This document shows, piece after piece, positions 55,110 to 63,456 of a DNA stretch of 64,000 bases (positions within the stretch are counted from its first letter, which is position 1; each line of letters begins with the position of its first letter). The stretch spans positions 62,001-126,000 of the forward strand of contig JAHHHW010000096.1 of assembly GCA_019359115.1 (NCBI GenBank). Direction: 5' to 3'. The DNA comes from Pelatocladus maniniholoensis HA4357-MV3. GTDB taxonomy: Bacteria; Cyanobacteriota; Cyanobacteriia; Cyanobacteriales; Nostocaceae. A program made the translations under genes and the position numbers. The notes beneath the pieces are model-generated. The model did not search any database. It saw only the letters and a list, made by a program, of their open reading frames with translations, and had not been told where the DNA came from.

Positions 55110-55549
55110 CGGCTAAAGAAACCACGGATATTACTGAAAAATCGGCGAACTGCCATCTTGGTGTTTGTATTCCACCATTGTACTCATAACGTTACAAGGA
55201 CGTTAGCAGCACAGAGTGGTTCCCAATTTTTATTGACATCAAGATAATATATATCAATATGACTTTGAACGTTAGTTTTTTTACATGTTGATCTAGTTAA
55301 TAAATTTTCTTTTGGTTCTACTCGGTTTTATGTTTAAATAGCCTATTTACTTGGATTACAACAACTTAAGCTGGGTTTTGTAGTATTTATTTCTACTAAA
55401 ATTTTATTATTTAATGATTTAATTTTTACAACCTAAAAACAAAAATCATATAAAATCAAAAAAAACATCTACTTTTAGGAAGATTTTATAAAGCCTATTG
55501 TTTGATTTAATGGGCCGAGTATTCTTTAAAGGTGTTGAGGTTAAGTAAT
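55110..55549. other. Divergent intergenic region, AT-rich
   Basis: 440 bases between the PBP start and the PDSTTP-repeat gene. Very AT-rich from about 55230 on, no clear hairpin or small gene. It must hold the promoters of both genes. Confidence 0.4.
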
Positions 55550-56257
55550 ATGAAGGGGAAATTTATTACCCTGACAGGCGCGGCCCTGACTCTGGCATTA
55601 ACCAGCAATATTGCTGCTGCCCAAATCACCAAATTTCCTGAATTAAGCCAGCAGAATCAAGAAACCACTACTTCACCCCCAGAAATTAAACTTTCACCAG
55701 AGGGGAAGAAGATTCTGTGTGAATATTTTCCATTAAATTCCCGTTGTCAGGGAGCATCGAGCAACACTACAACACCAGATAGTACAACTCCATCTCCTGA
55801 CAGTACAACTCCGGCTCCTGACAGTACAACTCCAGCACCGGATAGCACAACACCGGATAGCACAACACCGGATAGTACAACTCCAGCACCGGATAGCACA
55901 ACACCGGATAGCACAATGCCGGATAGTACAACTCCAGCACCGGACAGCACAACACCGGATAGCACAATGCCGGATAGTACAACTCCAGCACCGGATAGCA
56001 CAACACCGGATAGTACAACTCCAGCGCCTGACTCTAGCAGCCCAACTCAGATTATTCCAGCACCGGATAGTACAACTCCAGCACCTGACTCTAGCAGTCC
56101 AACTCAGATCACTCCAGTACCGGATAGTACAACTCCAGCACCTGACTCTAGCAGTCCAACTCAGATTATTCCAGCACCGGATAGTACAACTCCAGCACCT
56201 GACTCTAGCAGTCCAACTCAGCTCACTCCTGGTAGTGGTACTGGTACTGGTCAATAA
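55550..56257 (+). CDS. Secreted repeat protein (PDSTTP repeats)
   Basis: 235 residues from the ATG at 55550; a GTG 18 bases earlier is less likely. Signal peptide: KFITLTGAALTLALTSNIAA, cleaved about AAAQ. A short folded part with two Cys (ILCEYFPLNSRCQGA) follows. From about 80 to the end the protein consists of Pro/Asp/Ser/Thr repeats (PDSTTP, PAPDSTTP, and four SSPTQ.TP blocks). The DNA is repetitive, so copy number may vary between strains. Such linkers are stiff and often glycosylated. The small Cys-containing head resembles other short cyanobacterial secreted proteins, but I cannot name a family. Confidence 0.75.
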   Translation: MKGKFITLTGAALTLALTSNIAAAQITKFPELSQQNQETTTSPPEIKLSPEGKKILCEYFPLNSRCQGASSNTTTPDSTTPSPDSTTPAPDSTTPAPDSTTPDSTTPDSTTPAPDSTTPDSTMPDSTTPAPDSTTPDSTMPDSTTPAPDSTTPDSTTPAPDSSSPTQIIPAPDSTTPAPDSSSPTQITPVPDSTTPAPDSSSPTQIIPAPDSTTPAPDSSSPTQLTPGSGTGTGQ

Positions 56258-56478
56258 TCATTTAAGATCAGGCTTCACCTTGTTTATGAGATGATTCTGA
56301 TACAGGTTTCTTAATTTTTGACGTGTTTAAAAATTTGCTGCTTTTTTAGGATGACAAGAGGCTATATAAAATAGCCTCTTGTTTGTGTATTTTGGGATGT
56401 GTAGGTGTGGAAAAAGAAAAGTGAGGTGCGATCGCGAGCCATCAAATCATTCCTCCTACACCTTTTTTTTGATAAAAT

Positions 56479-56949
56479 TTACCTGCGACTAGAAGTTGGT
56501 GTTTTTTGAAAAGTGGCAATCAACAGACAGACAATACCAATATTAATAAACACATCTGCCAAATTAAATACAGGAAAGTTAATCAGTCGAAAATCTAAGA
56601 AATCAACAACATAACCTAAAGCAAAGCGGTCTATACCATTACCCATAGCACCACCCAATATTAAACCATAACCCCACTGCTCCCAACGGTTTAAGTTTGG
56701 GCCCAACCATGCCAAAGCTATTAGTGCTAAACTCACTCCCAAAGATAGCCAACGTAACCATTCTACTTTTCCTGATAGCAAGCTAAAAGCTGCACCAGTA
56801 TTAGTCACATATGTTAAATGAAATATACCAGGTAACACTGGCAATGTTTGTTTCAAACTAAAGGTTTGTACCACCCAATATTTTGTGATTTGGTCTAAAA
56901 AAAAAGCAATAAAGCCAGTAATCCAGAAGAATTTATTTTTAAAACGCAT
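56479..56949 (-). CDS. lspA: Lipoprotein signal peptidase (signal peptidase II)
   Basis: 156 residues from the ATG at 56949 (MRFKNKFFW); a start at 56970 lies at the edge of a CATTAGT repeat and is less likely. Four TM helices. Conserved blocks: FFLDQITKYWV, YVTNTGAAFSLLSG, GGAMGNGIDRFALGYVVDFL and FNLADVFINIG, the last two carrying the catalytic Asp pair. It cleaves the signal peptide of prolipoproteins, e.g. PstS (58137) and the CHAT lipoprotein (17047) of this window. It lies downstream of bioY. Confidence 0.92.
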   Translation of the reverse strand: MRFKNKFFWITGFIAFFLDQITKYWVVQTFSLKQTLPVLPGIFHLTYVTNTGAAFSLLSGKVEWLRWLSLGVSLALIALAWLGPNLNRWEQWGYGLILGGAMGNGIDRFALGYVVDFLDFRLINFPVFNLADVFINIGIVCLLIATFQKTPTSSRR

Positions 56950-57043
56950 GGCAAAATAGTCAAGAATCATTAGTCATTAGCCATTAGTCATTAGCCATTA
57001 GTCATTAGCTTTTGACAAATGACAAATGACAAATGACAAAAGA
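56950..57043. repeat. CATTAGT/CATTAGC heptamer repeats between bioY and lspA
   Basis: ATTAGTCATTAGCC units alternate for about 45 bases, followed by TGACAAATGACAAATGAC. The block separates two genes of the same strand. Confidence 0.8.
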
Positions 57044-57667
57044 CTAATAAAACATTAAGTGACGTAGCACATACGCTATGACAGTGACAGCACAGATCAC
57101 AGCTAGTTGTCCTGGTAATGCAAACCAAGAATATCTGAGGATTGCTTGCATCAGGGTCAGAGTTTCTGTACCTTGTAACTGTAAAACATAGCTGAGAATC
57201 AAATAACTAATACCGCAGACGTGAACAGTTAACAAGCCACAAATACAACTAAATGCTAGTGCTTCCAGTCGAGGTCTGGCTTTAAAGGCAAAAAAGCCAC
57301 AAATCCAAGCTCCTGGAATAAAGCCCAGTAAATAACCAAACTGTGATAGCTTAACATAGCCAAGACCACCACCACTAGCAAATACGGGTAATAAAGTTAG
57401 TCCCATCACCAAATATGCTATTTGTGAAATGGCGCCAGCATTTTTGCCACCTAAACATCCTACAAGTAGCACCCCGCCGATTTGAAAAGTGACGCCCAAG
57501 GAAAAAGTGTGAATTCCGTGCTTACTCCAACTCCAAGGTAAGGTGGTAGTATTTGCTTCTAAGAAAGTACCACCCATAGTTAGCAGTAAGCCAATCATAG
57601 ACCATAGTAATTGCAAAGTCCTTGTATTTTCAATATTTATAGCCTTCATCCTGAGTTTAATGCTCAT
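57044..57667 (-). CDS. bioY: Biotin transporter BioY (ECF S component)
   Basis: 207 residues, about six TM helices. Signature: FQIGGVLLVGCLGGKNAGAI, QIAYLVMGLTLLPVFASGGG, FGYLLGFIPGAWICGFFAFK. BioY binds biotin in the membrane and works alone or with EcfT/EcfA. No bio genes or ECF module adjoin. It reads towards lspA on the same strand, a common cyanobacterial pairing. The start could also be the ATG at 57649. Confidence 0.9.
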   Translation of the reverse strand: MSIKLRMKAINIENTRTLQLLWSMIGLLLTMGGTFLEANTTTLPWSWSKHGIHTFSLGVTFQIGGVLLVGCLGGKNAGAISQIAYLVMGLTLLPVFASGGGLGYVKLSQFGYLLGFIPGAWICGFFAFKARPRLEALAFSCICGLLTVHVCGISYLILSYVLQLQGTETLTLMQAILRYSWFALPGQLAVICAVTVIAYVLRHLMFY

Positions 57668-57780
57668 TAAACGCTCAAAACGATAATTTTATGTGTTTAT
57701 TAGCTAATATCGAGCATCTTTTTATACAAAAATAAATACTCAATTGATGCTCATGACTCTTACACGCCTTTACATCTTTT

Positions 57781-57884
57781 TATAGCGCTTCTCGGTTGTG
57801 TGCAATACGCTGCGCTCAGACGTTACATGTAACGTCTCTACATTGTTCATGGTGGTGTATTTGATTCAAATGAGAACCGCTATA
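57781..57884. repeat. 104-bp MITE-like element with TATAGCG ends
   Basis: The left end TATAGCGCTTCTCGGTTGTG and right end GAGAACCGCTATA are inverted (one mismatch in the outer 13 bases), followed by related GTGCAATAC/GTGTATT. Inside is a GTAGAGACG-family palindrome (GACGTTACATGTAACGTC, 57818-57835). Confidence 0.65.
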
Positions 57885-58059
57885 TCTTCTCAACTTATTC
57901 AAAAAAGTTATTCAATAACTTTACCAAAATTCTTCGCTGCAAAGCCCCTAGCTTCTAGCTTGAGAAATGAGAATCGATTGCAATCAAAAACCTTAGTCAA
58001 CTTAACAAAATTAAAACTTGTATAAAAATACTAGTTAAAAACATCATAATCCTTGTGTC

Positions 58060-58078
58060 TTTAACCTTCTCTTTACCA
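58060..58078 (+). promoter_or_regulatory. Candidate Pho box upstream of pstS
   Basis: TTTAACCT, three bases, CTTTACCA: two direct repeats at 11-base spacing. The first fits the cyanobacterial PhoB/SphR consensus (C/T)TTAACC(T/A) exactly and the second has one mismatch. It lies about 60 bases before the pstS ATG. Confidence 0.6.
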
Positions 58079-58136
58079 AAAAGCTATATCATCATAGGGG
58101 TTTAGCTGGAAAAATTAAGACCCAATATCATAATCC

Positions 58137-59324
58137 ATGCTTTCCCGTACGTCAGTAATTCATAAATCTCGCCTAACGAGAACTATTTCGGTATTAGCAC
58201 TAGCGATCAGCCTAGCTGCTTGCGGTGGACAGGAAGCTCAAAACAACACTTCCACTGGCGACGCAACTCCTGGTGCTGCTACTGATACAACTGCTTCGAG
58301 TCCTGCAAAATTGGATCTTGGTGGAAAAGTATCGTTAACTGGAGCTGGTGCAACATTTCCAGCGCCACTGTATAGTCGTTGGTTTTTTGACTTAAACAAA
58401 AAATATCCTGATCTGCAAGTTAACTATCAGTCTGTTGGTAGCGGTGCTGGGGTTGAGCAATTTACCCAAGGTACTGTAGACTTTGGCGCTAGCGACGTAG
58501 CGATGAAGGATGAAGAAATCCAAAAAATACCAGCAGATAAAGGCGTACTAATGTTACCCATGACAGCTGGTAGCATTGTCCTAGCTTACAATTTACCAGA
58601 TGTTCCAGAATTAAAGCTTCCACGGGAAGTTTACACTGATATTCTGCTAGGCAAAATCAAGTCTTGGAACGATCCGAAAATCGCTGCTGCAAACCCAGGT
58701 GCAAAACTTCCTAACGAACCACTTACAGTAATTTATCGTTCTGATGGTAGTGGTACTACAGGTGTATTTACAAAACACCTCAGCGCCGTTAGCCCAGAAT
58801 GGAAGAGTAAAGTCGGTGACGGTAAAACTGTCAACTGGCCTGTAGGAGTTGGTGCTAAAGGTAATGAAGGTGTGACTGCTCAAATTACCCAAACAGCAGG
58901 CTCAATTGGTTACATAGAATACGGCTACGCCAAACAAAATAATCTCAAGTTTGCGGCTTTGGAAAATAAAGCAGGTAAATTTGTTGTACCTACTGATGAG
59001 TCAGCAGCAAAAACCCTAGAAGCAGTTACTTTACCTGAAAATCTCCGCGCCTTCATCACAGATCCTGAAGGAGATGCTTCCTATCCCGTCGTTACCTATA
59101 CTTGGCTTTTGGTTCACAAAAAATATCCTGAAGCAGCAAAAGCCAAAGCAATTGAAGCTATGGTTGAGTACGGCTTGACAGAAGGTCAGAAAAATGCTCC
59201 AGAGCTAGGTTATGTTCCTCTACCTGCAAACGTAGTAGAGAAAGTAGCTGCGGCTGCGGACGCGATCAGCCCTGACTATAAAATTGCCGTAGGTTCAAGC
59301 AATGATTCCAGCGCAAGTAAATAA
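58137..59324 (+). CDS. pstS: Phosphate ABC transporter substrate-binding lipoprotein
   Basis: 395 residues. Lipoprotein signal ISVLALAISLAACGG (lipobox LAAC). The phosphate-binding parts are VSLTGAGATFPAPLYSRWF, VNYQSVGSGAGVEQF, VDFGASDVAM and YRSDGSGTTGVFTKHL. It binds phosphate in the periplasm and delivers it to PstCA. First gene of pstSCAB, followed by a 220-base gap with CATTTGT repeats before pstC. A Pho box upstream suggests phosphate-starvation control. Confidence 0.94.
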   Translation: MLSRTSVIHKSRLTRTISVLALAISLAACGGQEAQNNTSTGDATPGAATDTTASSPAKLDLGGKVSLTGAGATFPAPLYSRWFFDLNKKYPDLQVNYQSVGSGAGVEQFTQGTVDFGASDVAMKDEEIQKIPADKGVLMLPMTAGSIVLAYNLPDVPELKLPREVYTDILLGKIKSWNDPKIAAANPGAKLPNEPLTVIYRSDGSGTTGVFTKHLSAVSPEWKSKVGDGKTVNWPVGVGAKGNEGVTAQITQTAGSIGYIEYGYAKQNNLKFAALENKAGKFVVPTDESAAKTLEAVTLPENLRAFITDPEGDASYPVVTYTWLLVHKKYPEAAKAKAIEAMVEYGLTEGQKNAPELGYVPLPANVVEKVAAAADAISPDYKIAVGSSNDSSASK

Positions 59325-59546
59325 TATTTAGTCATTTGTCATTTGTCATTTGTGATCAGTACTTAGACAGAGTTAATGACACAGATTGTTTTCTCGTTAA
59401 GAGTTCCCTATTCCCTGTTAAAAGTCTCCACAAACAAATTTAATTTTGTCCAGATACTTAAATCAATGACGAGTGACAATGACTAATAACTAATGACTAG
59501 CAAGGTTCGCTCCCACTTTTTGAACCGTTGATGGGTAAAGTCATTC

Positions 59547-60500
59547 ATGAATATATCAGCCCAAGGTGATAAGCCTACTATTAGTCCTCGTTCTGAGTTT
59601 GAAAAGTCTTTAGATAAAGGCTTTATTTGGTTAACGCGAATATTTGCTCTGGCGATCGCTGCTATCTTGTTGTGGATAGCCATACAGGTTGGTATTGAAT
59701 CTGTACCTGCAATTAAAGAATTTGGTGTAGTCCGCTTTTTAACAGAAAGTACTTGGAACCCTGTAAATAATGTATACGGTGTACTACCGCAAGTATACGG
59801 AACTTTAGTTAGTGCATTTATTGGTTTATTACTAGCTGTACCGATTGGTGTTGGCACGGCTATACTTTTAAGCGAAAATTGGCTACCATTATCTGTACGT
59901 ACAGTATTGGTGTTTTTGGTAGAACTTTTAGCAGCAATTCCCAGTGTAGTCTATGGTATCTGGGGAATTTTTGTATTGATTCCTCCGCTTACTGCTCTAG
60001 GGAAATGGCTTCATAATTCTTTTGGTTGGCTGCCAATTTTTAGTACTGTTCCCACAGGGCCAGCGATGTTTCCGGCGGGAATCATCTTAGGTATCATGAC
60101 TTTGCCAATTATTACAGCAATTTCTCGCGACGCGTTAATTTCTGTACCTTCTAGTTTGCGTCAAGCAGCTCTAGGACTCGGAGCAACCCGTTGGGAAGCA
60201 CTTTTTAAAGTAATTTTACCTACTGCTTTCTCTGGAATCGTCAGCGCCGTGATGCTGGCTTTAGGTCGGGCGATGGGAGAAACAATGGCTGTAACAATGT
60301 TGATTGGTAACTCGAACAGAATTAGCCCTTCATTGTTTGCACCAGCTAACACCATTTCTTCTTTACTAGCAAATCAGTTCGCCGAAGCAAGCGGTCTGCA
60401 AATATCTGCTCTGATGTACGCTGCTTTGATTCTGTTTGTTTTAACTCTGATAGTAAATGTTTTGGCTGAGTTCATAGTCATGCGAGTCAATCGACTGTAG
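59547..60500 (+). CDS. pstC: Phosphate ABC transporter permease PstC
   Basis: 317 residues, six TM. FIWLTRIFALAIAAILLWIA at the N-terminus; the periplasmic loop ESVPAIKEFGVVRFLTESTW is typical; the EAA-like loop is SLRQAALGLGATRWEALFKV and a conserved stretch is ALGRAMGETMAVTMLIG. It forms the membrane channel with PstA, encoded 36 bases downstream. Confidence 0.94.
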   Translation: MNISAQGDKPTISPRSEFEKSLDKGFIWLTRIFALAIAAILLWIAIQVGIESVPAIKEFGVVRFLTESTWNPVNNVYGVLPQVYGTLVSAFIGLLLAVPIGVGTAILLSENWLPLSVRTVLVFLVELLAAIPSVVYGIWGIFVLIPPLTALGKWLHNSFGWLPIFSTVPTGPAMFPAGIILGIMTLPIITAISRDALISVPSSLRQAALGLGATRWEALFKVILPTAFSGIVSAVMLALGRAMGETMAVTMLIGNSNRISPSLFAPANTISSLLANQFAEASGLQISALMYAALILFVLTLIVNVLAEFIVMRVNRL

Positions 60501-60536
60501 ACTGTAGCATTTTTGTGTTTTGAAGTGTGTTGAAAT

Positions 60537-61424
60537 ATGGCTTATACAGACAAATCTCAAAGTGCATCTCTCCACAATAGTATGGCTCGTTCGTCGTCAC
60601 CCCGAACGATATTCAACACTGTGATGACAGTCATTGCATTTATATGTGGAATATTGGCACTCATACCTTTAATAGCAGTACTTTCCTACGTCATAATTCA
60701 AGGCTTTGCTAGTCTGCGACCAAGTTTGTTTACTGAGTTACCACCACCACCATTGGCGCCAGGAGGGGGTTTTGGTAATGCCATCATCGGTACAATCATC
60801 ATGGTAGGCATTGGTGCTTTGATTAGCATCCCCATAGGAGTTTTAGGTGCTGTTTATTTGACTGAGTTTAGCTCTGGGAAAATTGCTCGCTGGGTGCGCT
60901 TTTCTACAAATATTCTCAGTGGTGTCCCTTCAATCATTGCGGGGGTGTTTGCTTACGGGATTGTGGTAGTGACCATCGGCTCGTTTTCCGCTTTTGGTGG
61001 GGGAGTAGCGCTGTCAGTATTGATGCTACCTATTATTGTAAAGACTACAGACGAAGCCTTACAGTTGGTATCAGATGATTTGCGCCAAGCTGCAACTGGT
61101 TTAGGAGCAACAAACTATCAAAAAGTGGCGTGGGTAGTTTTACCAGCAGCTTTACCAGCAATTGTCACAGGTTCAACACTAGCGATCGCACGAGCCGCAG
61201 GTGAAACCGCACCGCTATTATTCACCGCTTTATTCTCTCAGTACTGGTTTGATGGTTTGTTTAAACCCACAGCTTCCCTTGCAGTTTTAGTTTATAACTT
61301 CGCGATCGCTCCCTATAAAAACTGGCAGGCAATGGCTTGGGCTGCATCTCTAATTTTGGTGTTGATGGTGCTGCTTACGAGTATTATTGCTCGTTTGGCA
61401 ACTCATCGCAAAAAATACACATGA
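60537..61424 (+). CDS. pstA: Phosphate ABC transporter permease PstA
   Basis: 295 residues, six TM. GAVYLTEFSSGKIARWVRFS, NILSGVPSIIAGVFAYG, DDLRQAATGLGATNYQKVAW (EAA loop) and IARAAGETAPLLFTALFSQY are PstA hallmarks. It pairs with PstC, and pstB follows after 56 bases. Confidence 0.94.
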   Translation: MAYTDKSQSASLHNSMARSSSPRTIFNTVMTVIAFICGILALIPLIAVLSYVIIQGFASLRPSLFTELPPPPLAPGGGFGNAIIGTIIMVGIGALISIPIGVLGAVYLTEFSSGKIARWVRFSTNILSGVPSIIAGVFAYGIVVVTIGSFSAFGGGVALSVLMLPIIVKTTDEALQLVSDDLRQAATGLGATNYQKVAWVVLPAALPAIVTGSTLAIARAAGETAPLLFTALFSQYWFDGLFKPTASLAVLVYNFAIAPYKNWQAMAWAASLILVLMVLLTSIIARLATHRKKYT

Positions 61425-61480
61425 TGCCAACTTATTATCACATCTTTATTACATTGTCAAGTTAGCAATATCTAGCATTT

Positions 61481-62287
61481 ATGGTAACAAACATCAGCAC
61501 CGCCAACCAAACAGATACTGTTTTACGGGCCGAGGGTCTTAACATCTACTACGGTAGCTTCTTAGCAGTACGTGATGTCTGGATGGATGTTCAGAAAAAT
61601 CGCGTTACAGCCTTTATTGGCCCCTCTGGATGTGGTAAAAGTACTTTACTTAGATGTTATAACCGCCTGAATGATCTCATTGAATCATTTCGGGCAGAAG
61701 GTAAAGTTTTTTACTATGGTGAAAACCTCTACGCACCCCAAGTTGACCCTGTAGAAGTACGCCGTAAAATCGGGATGGTGTTTCAAAGACCCAACCCTTT
61801 CCCCAAATCAATTTATGACAATATCGCTTTTGGGCCGAGACTCAACGGCTACAAAGGAGACATGGATGAATTGGTAGAGCGATCGCTCAAACAAGCTGCT
61901 TTGTGGGAAGATGTAAAAGACAAACTCAAGCAAAGTGGTTTATCTTTGTCTGGTGGTCAACAACAGCGTTTGTGTATTGCTCGTGCGATCGCTGTTCAGC
62001 CAGATGTAATTTTAATGGATGAACCTTGTTCGGCGCTTGATCCTATTTCTACCTTGCAAGTTGAAGAACTCATCCACGACCTCAAACAGCGCTATACCGT
62101 GGTGATTGTGACTCACAACATGCAACAAGCTTCCCGTGTGTCGGATATGACAGCCTTTTTCAACGTCCAGACATCAGAAAAAGGTGGTCGGACTGGCTAT
62201 TTAGTGGAATTTGACCGCACAGAAGCAATTTTCCAAAATCCTCAACAAGAAGCCACTAAGGAATACGTTAGCGGTAAGTTCGGTTAA
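61481..62287 (+). CDS. pstB: Phosphate ABC transporter ATP-binding protein PstB
   Basis: 268 residues. Walker [15 protein letters not shown]-loop [20 protein letters not shown], signature [14 protein letters not shown], Walker [14 protein letters not shown] and H-loop [11 protein letters not shown]. It powers phosphate uptake. Last gene of the operon; no phoU follows. A strong terminator begins about 50 bases past the stop. Confidence 0.95.
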   Translation: MVTNISTANQTDTVLRAEGLNIYYGSFLAVRDVWMDVQKNRVTAFIGPSGCGKSTLLRCYNRLNDLIESFRAEGKVFYYGENLYAPQVDPVEVRRKIGMVFQRPNPFPKSIYDNIAFGPRLNGYKGDMDELVERSLKQAALWEDVKDKLKQSGLSLSGGQQQRLCIARAIAVQPDVILMDEPCSALDPISTLQVEELIHDLKQRYTVVIVTHNMQQASRVSDMTAFFNVQTSEKGGRTGYLVEFDRTEAIFQNPQQEATKEYVSGKFG

Positions 62288-62335
62288 AGACTGTACCTTG
62301 AACAGGGCAGCAATTAAGATGCATAAAGAAAGTGC

Positions 62336-62374
62336 AAAGCTAGTTCTTTTGAGGGAAAGAGAACTAGCTTTTTT
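62336..62374 (+). terminator. Rho-independent terminator of pstSCAB
   Basis: AAAGCTAGTTCT, 12 bases, AGAACTAGCTTT: a perfect 12-bp stem followed by a T-run. The best terminator in the window. Confidence 0.85.
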
Positions 62375-62546
62375 AATATTTTGTATATCGAATACCGATG
62401 CATACAGATGCACACAGATAGATTACCTGATGTGTTGGTAGTAAACCAGAAGAATTTGAAAAACCTCACAGCGCAACAGATTTTTGACTCGGTTAGCTAA
62501 AGTTTAAAAAATTTGGCACAAAATATTGTAAGCAGATTTATTACGA

Positions 62547-63395
62547 TTAGCCGGAGAGTGATGCTCCCGTGTGAATTAGGGCTTGTTGCGAATTTAAAAC
62601 TCGATTTAATTTACCACTGCTATAACCTTCCAAATCGAGAGTTACGTAGATAAAACCAAACTCTTGAAATGTAGAAACTACTGTTTTTAAATCCGTATTT
62701 AATACAAAATCTTTGATTTGTTCTGATGATAATTCAATTCTGGCAGTATCACCTTCTGAACGTACTCGTAAATTTTTCCATCCCAACTTACGCAGATAAA
62801 TTTCTGCTCTACCTACACGTTGTAACTTCGCTACAGTAATTTCTTCACCATAGGGAAAACGTGAACTCAGACAAGGTTGGGCGGGTTTATCCCACCAAGG
62901 TAAACCGAGTTGTTGGGAAAGTTGTCGGACTTCGGCTTTGGTAATACCAACTTCTGCTAGAGGCGATCGCGCACCTCTTTCTTTCGCCGCCTGAATTCCT
63001 GGGCGATAATCATGCAAGTCATCAGCATTTACCCCATCGATTACGTAGGGATAACCCATTTCCACAGCTAAGGGTTTGAGAGTATCATGCAATTCACTTT
63101 TGCAGAAATAACAACGGTTAACAGGGTTGGAAGTGTAACTAGGATTTTCCATCTCGTGTGTAGCGATGATTTGATGCGGAATCCCCATCGTTGCTGCTTG
63201 AATTTTGGCATCTTCCAATTCTTCAGGTAACAGACTTGGTGAAACAGCTGTTACAGCCAAAGCGCAATCGCCCAAGACATCATAAGCAACCTTAGCAACT
63301 AAAGTACTATCAACACCACCAGAGTAAGCAATTAAAGCTCGCTTCATCTCTGCAAATATTGCTTTTAATTGCTCAAATTTTTCTGTTAACATCAT
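62547..63395 (-). CDS. larE: LarE-type ATP-dependent sulfurtransferase (PP-loop)
   Basis: 283 residues from the ATG at 63395 (the ATG at 63392 is equally good; an upstream start at 63431 is less likely). PP-loop AYSGGVDSTLVAKVAYDVLG, then RGARSPLAEVGITKAEVRQL and KPAQPCLSSRFPYGEEIT. LarE makes the sulfur ligands of the nickel-pincer cofactor. It has CYFC plus the C of PCLSSR, three cysteines as in LarE forms that bind a [4Fe-4S] cluster, not the single sacrificial Cys of Lactobacillus LarE. No larB/larC neighbours are in the window, so the exact pathway is open. Confidence 0.87.
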   Translation of the reverse strand: MMLTEKFEQLKAIFAEMKRALIAYSGGVDSTLVAKVAYDVLGDCALAVTAVSPSLLPEELEDAKIQAATMGIPHQIIATHEMENPSYTSNPVNRCYFCKSELHDTLKPLAVEMGYPYVIDGVNADDLHDYRPGIQAAKERGARSPLAEVGITKAEVRQLSQQLGLPWWDKPAQPCLSSRFPYGEEITVAKLQRVGRAEIYLRKLGWKNLRVRSEGDTARIELSSEQIKDFVLNTDLKTVVSTFQEFGFIYVTLDLEGYSSGKLNRVLNSQQALIHTGASLSG

Positions 63396-63456
63396 TTTAT
63401 GACCTAACCAAAAACTACAGCACCCTACCAATTACATTTTACTAACTCCTTAGTAT

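Noticed and set aside
55733-56254. Minus-strand Cys/Trp/Ser-rich and Val/Leu/Ser-rich open frames opposite the PDSTTP repeats
   Set aside because: Direct consequence of the DNA repeats being open in all frames.
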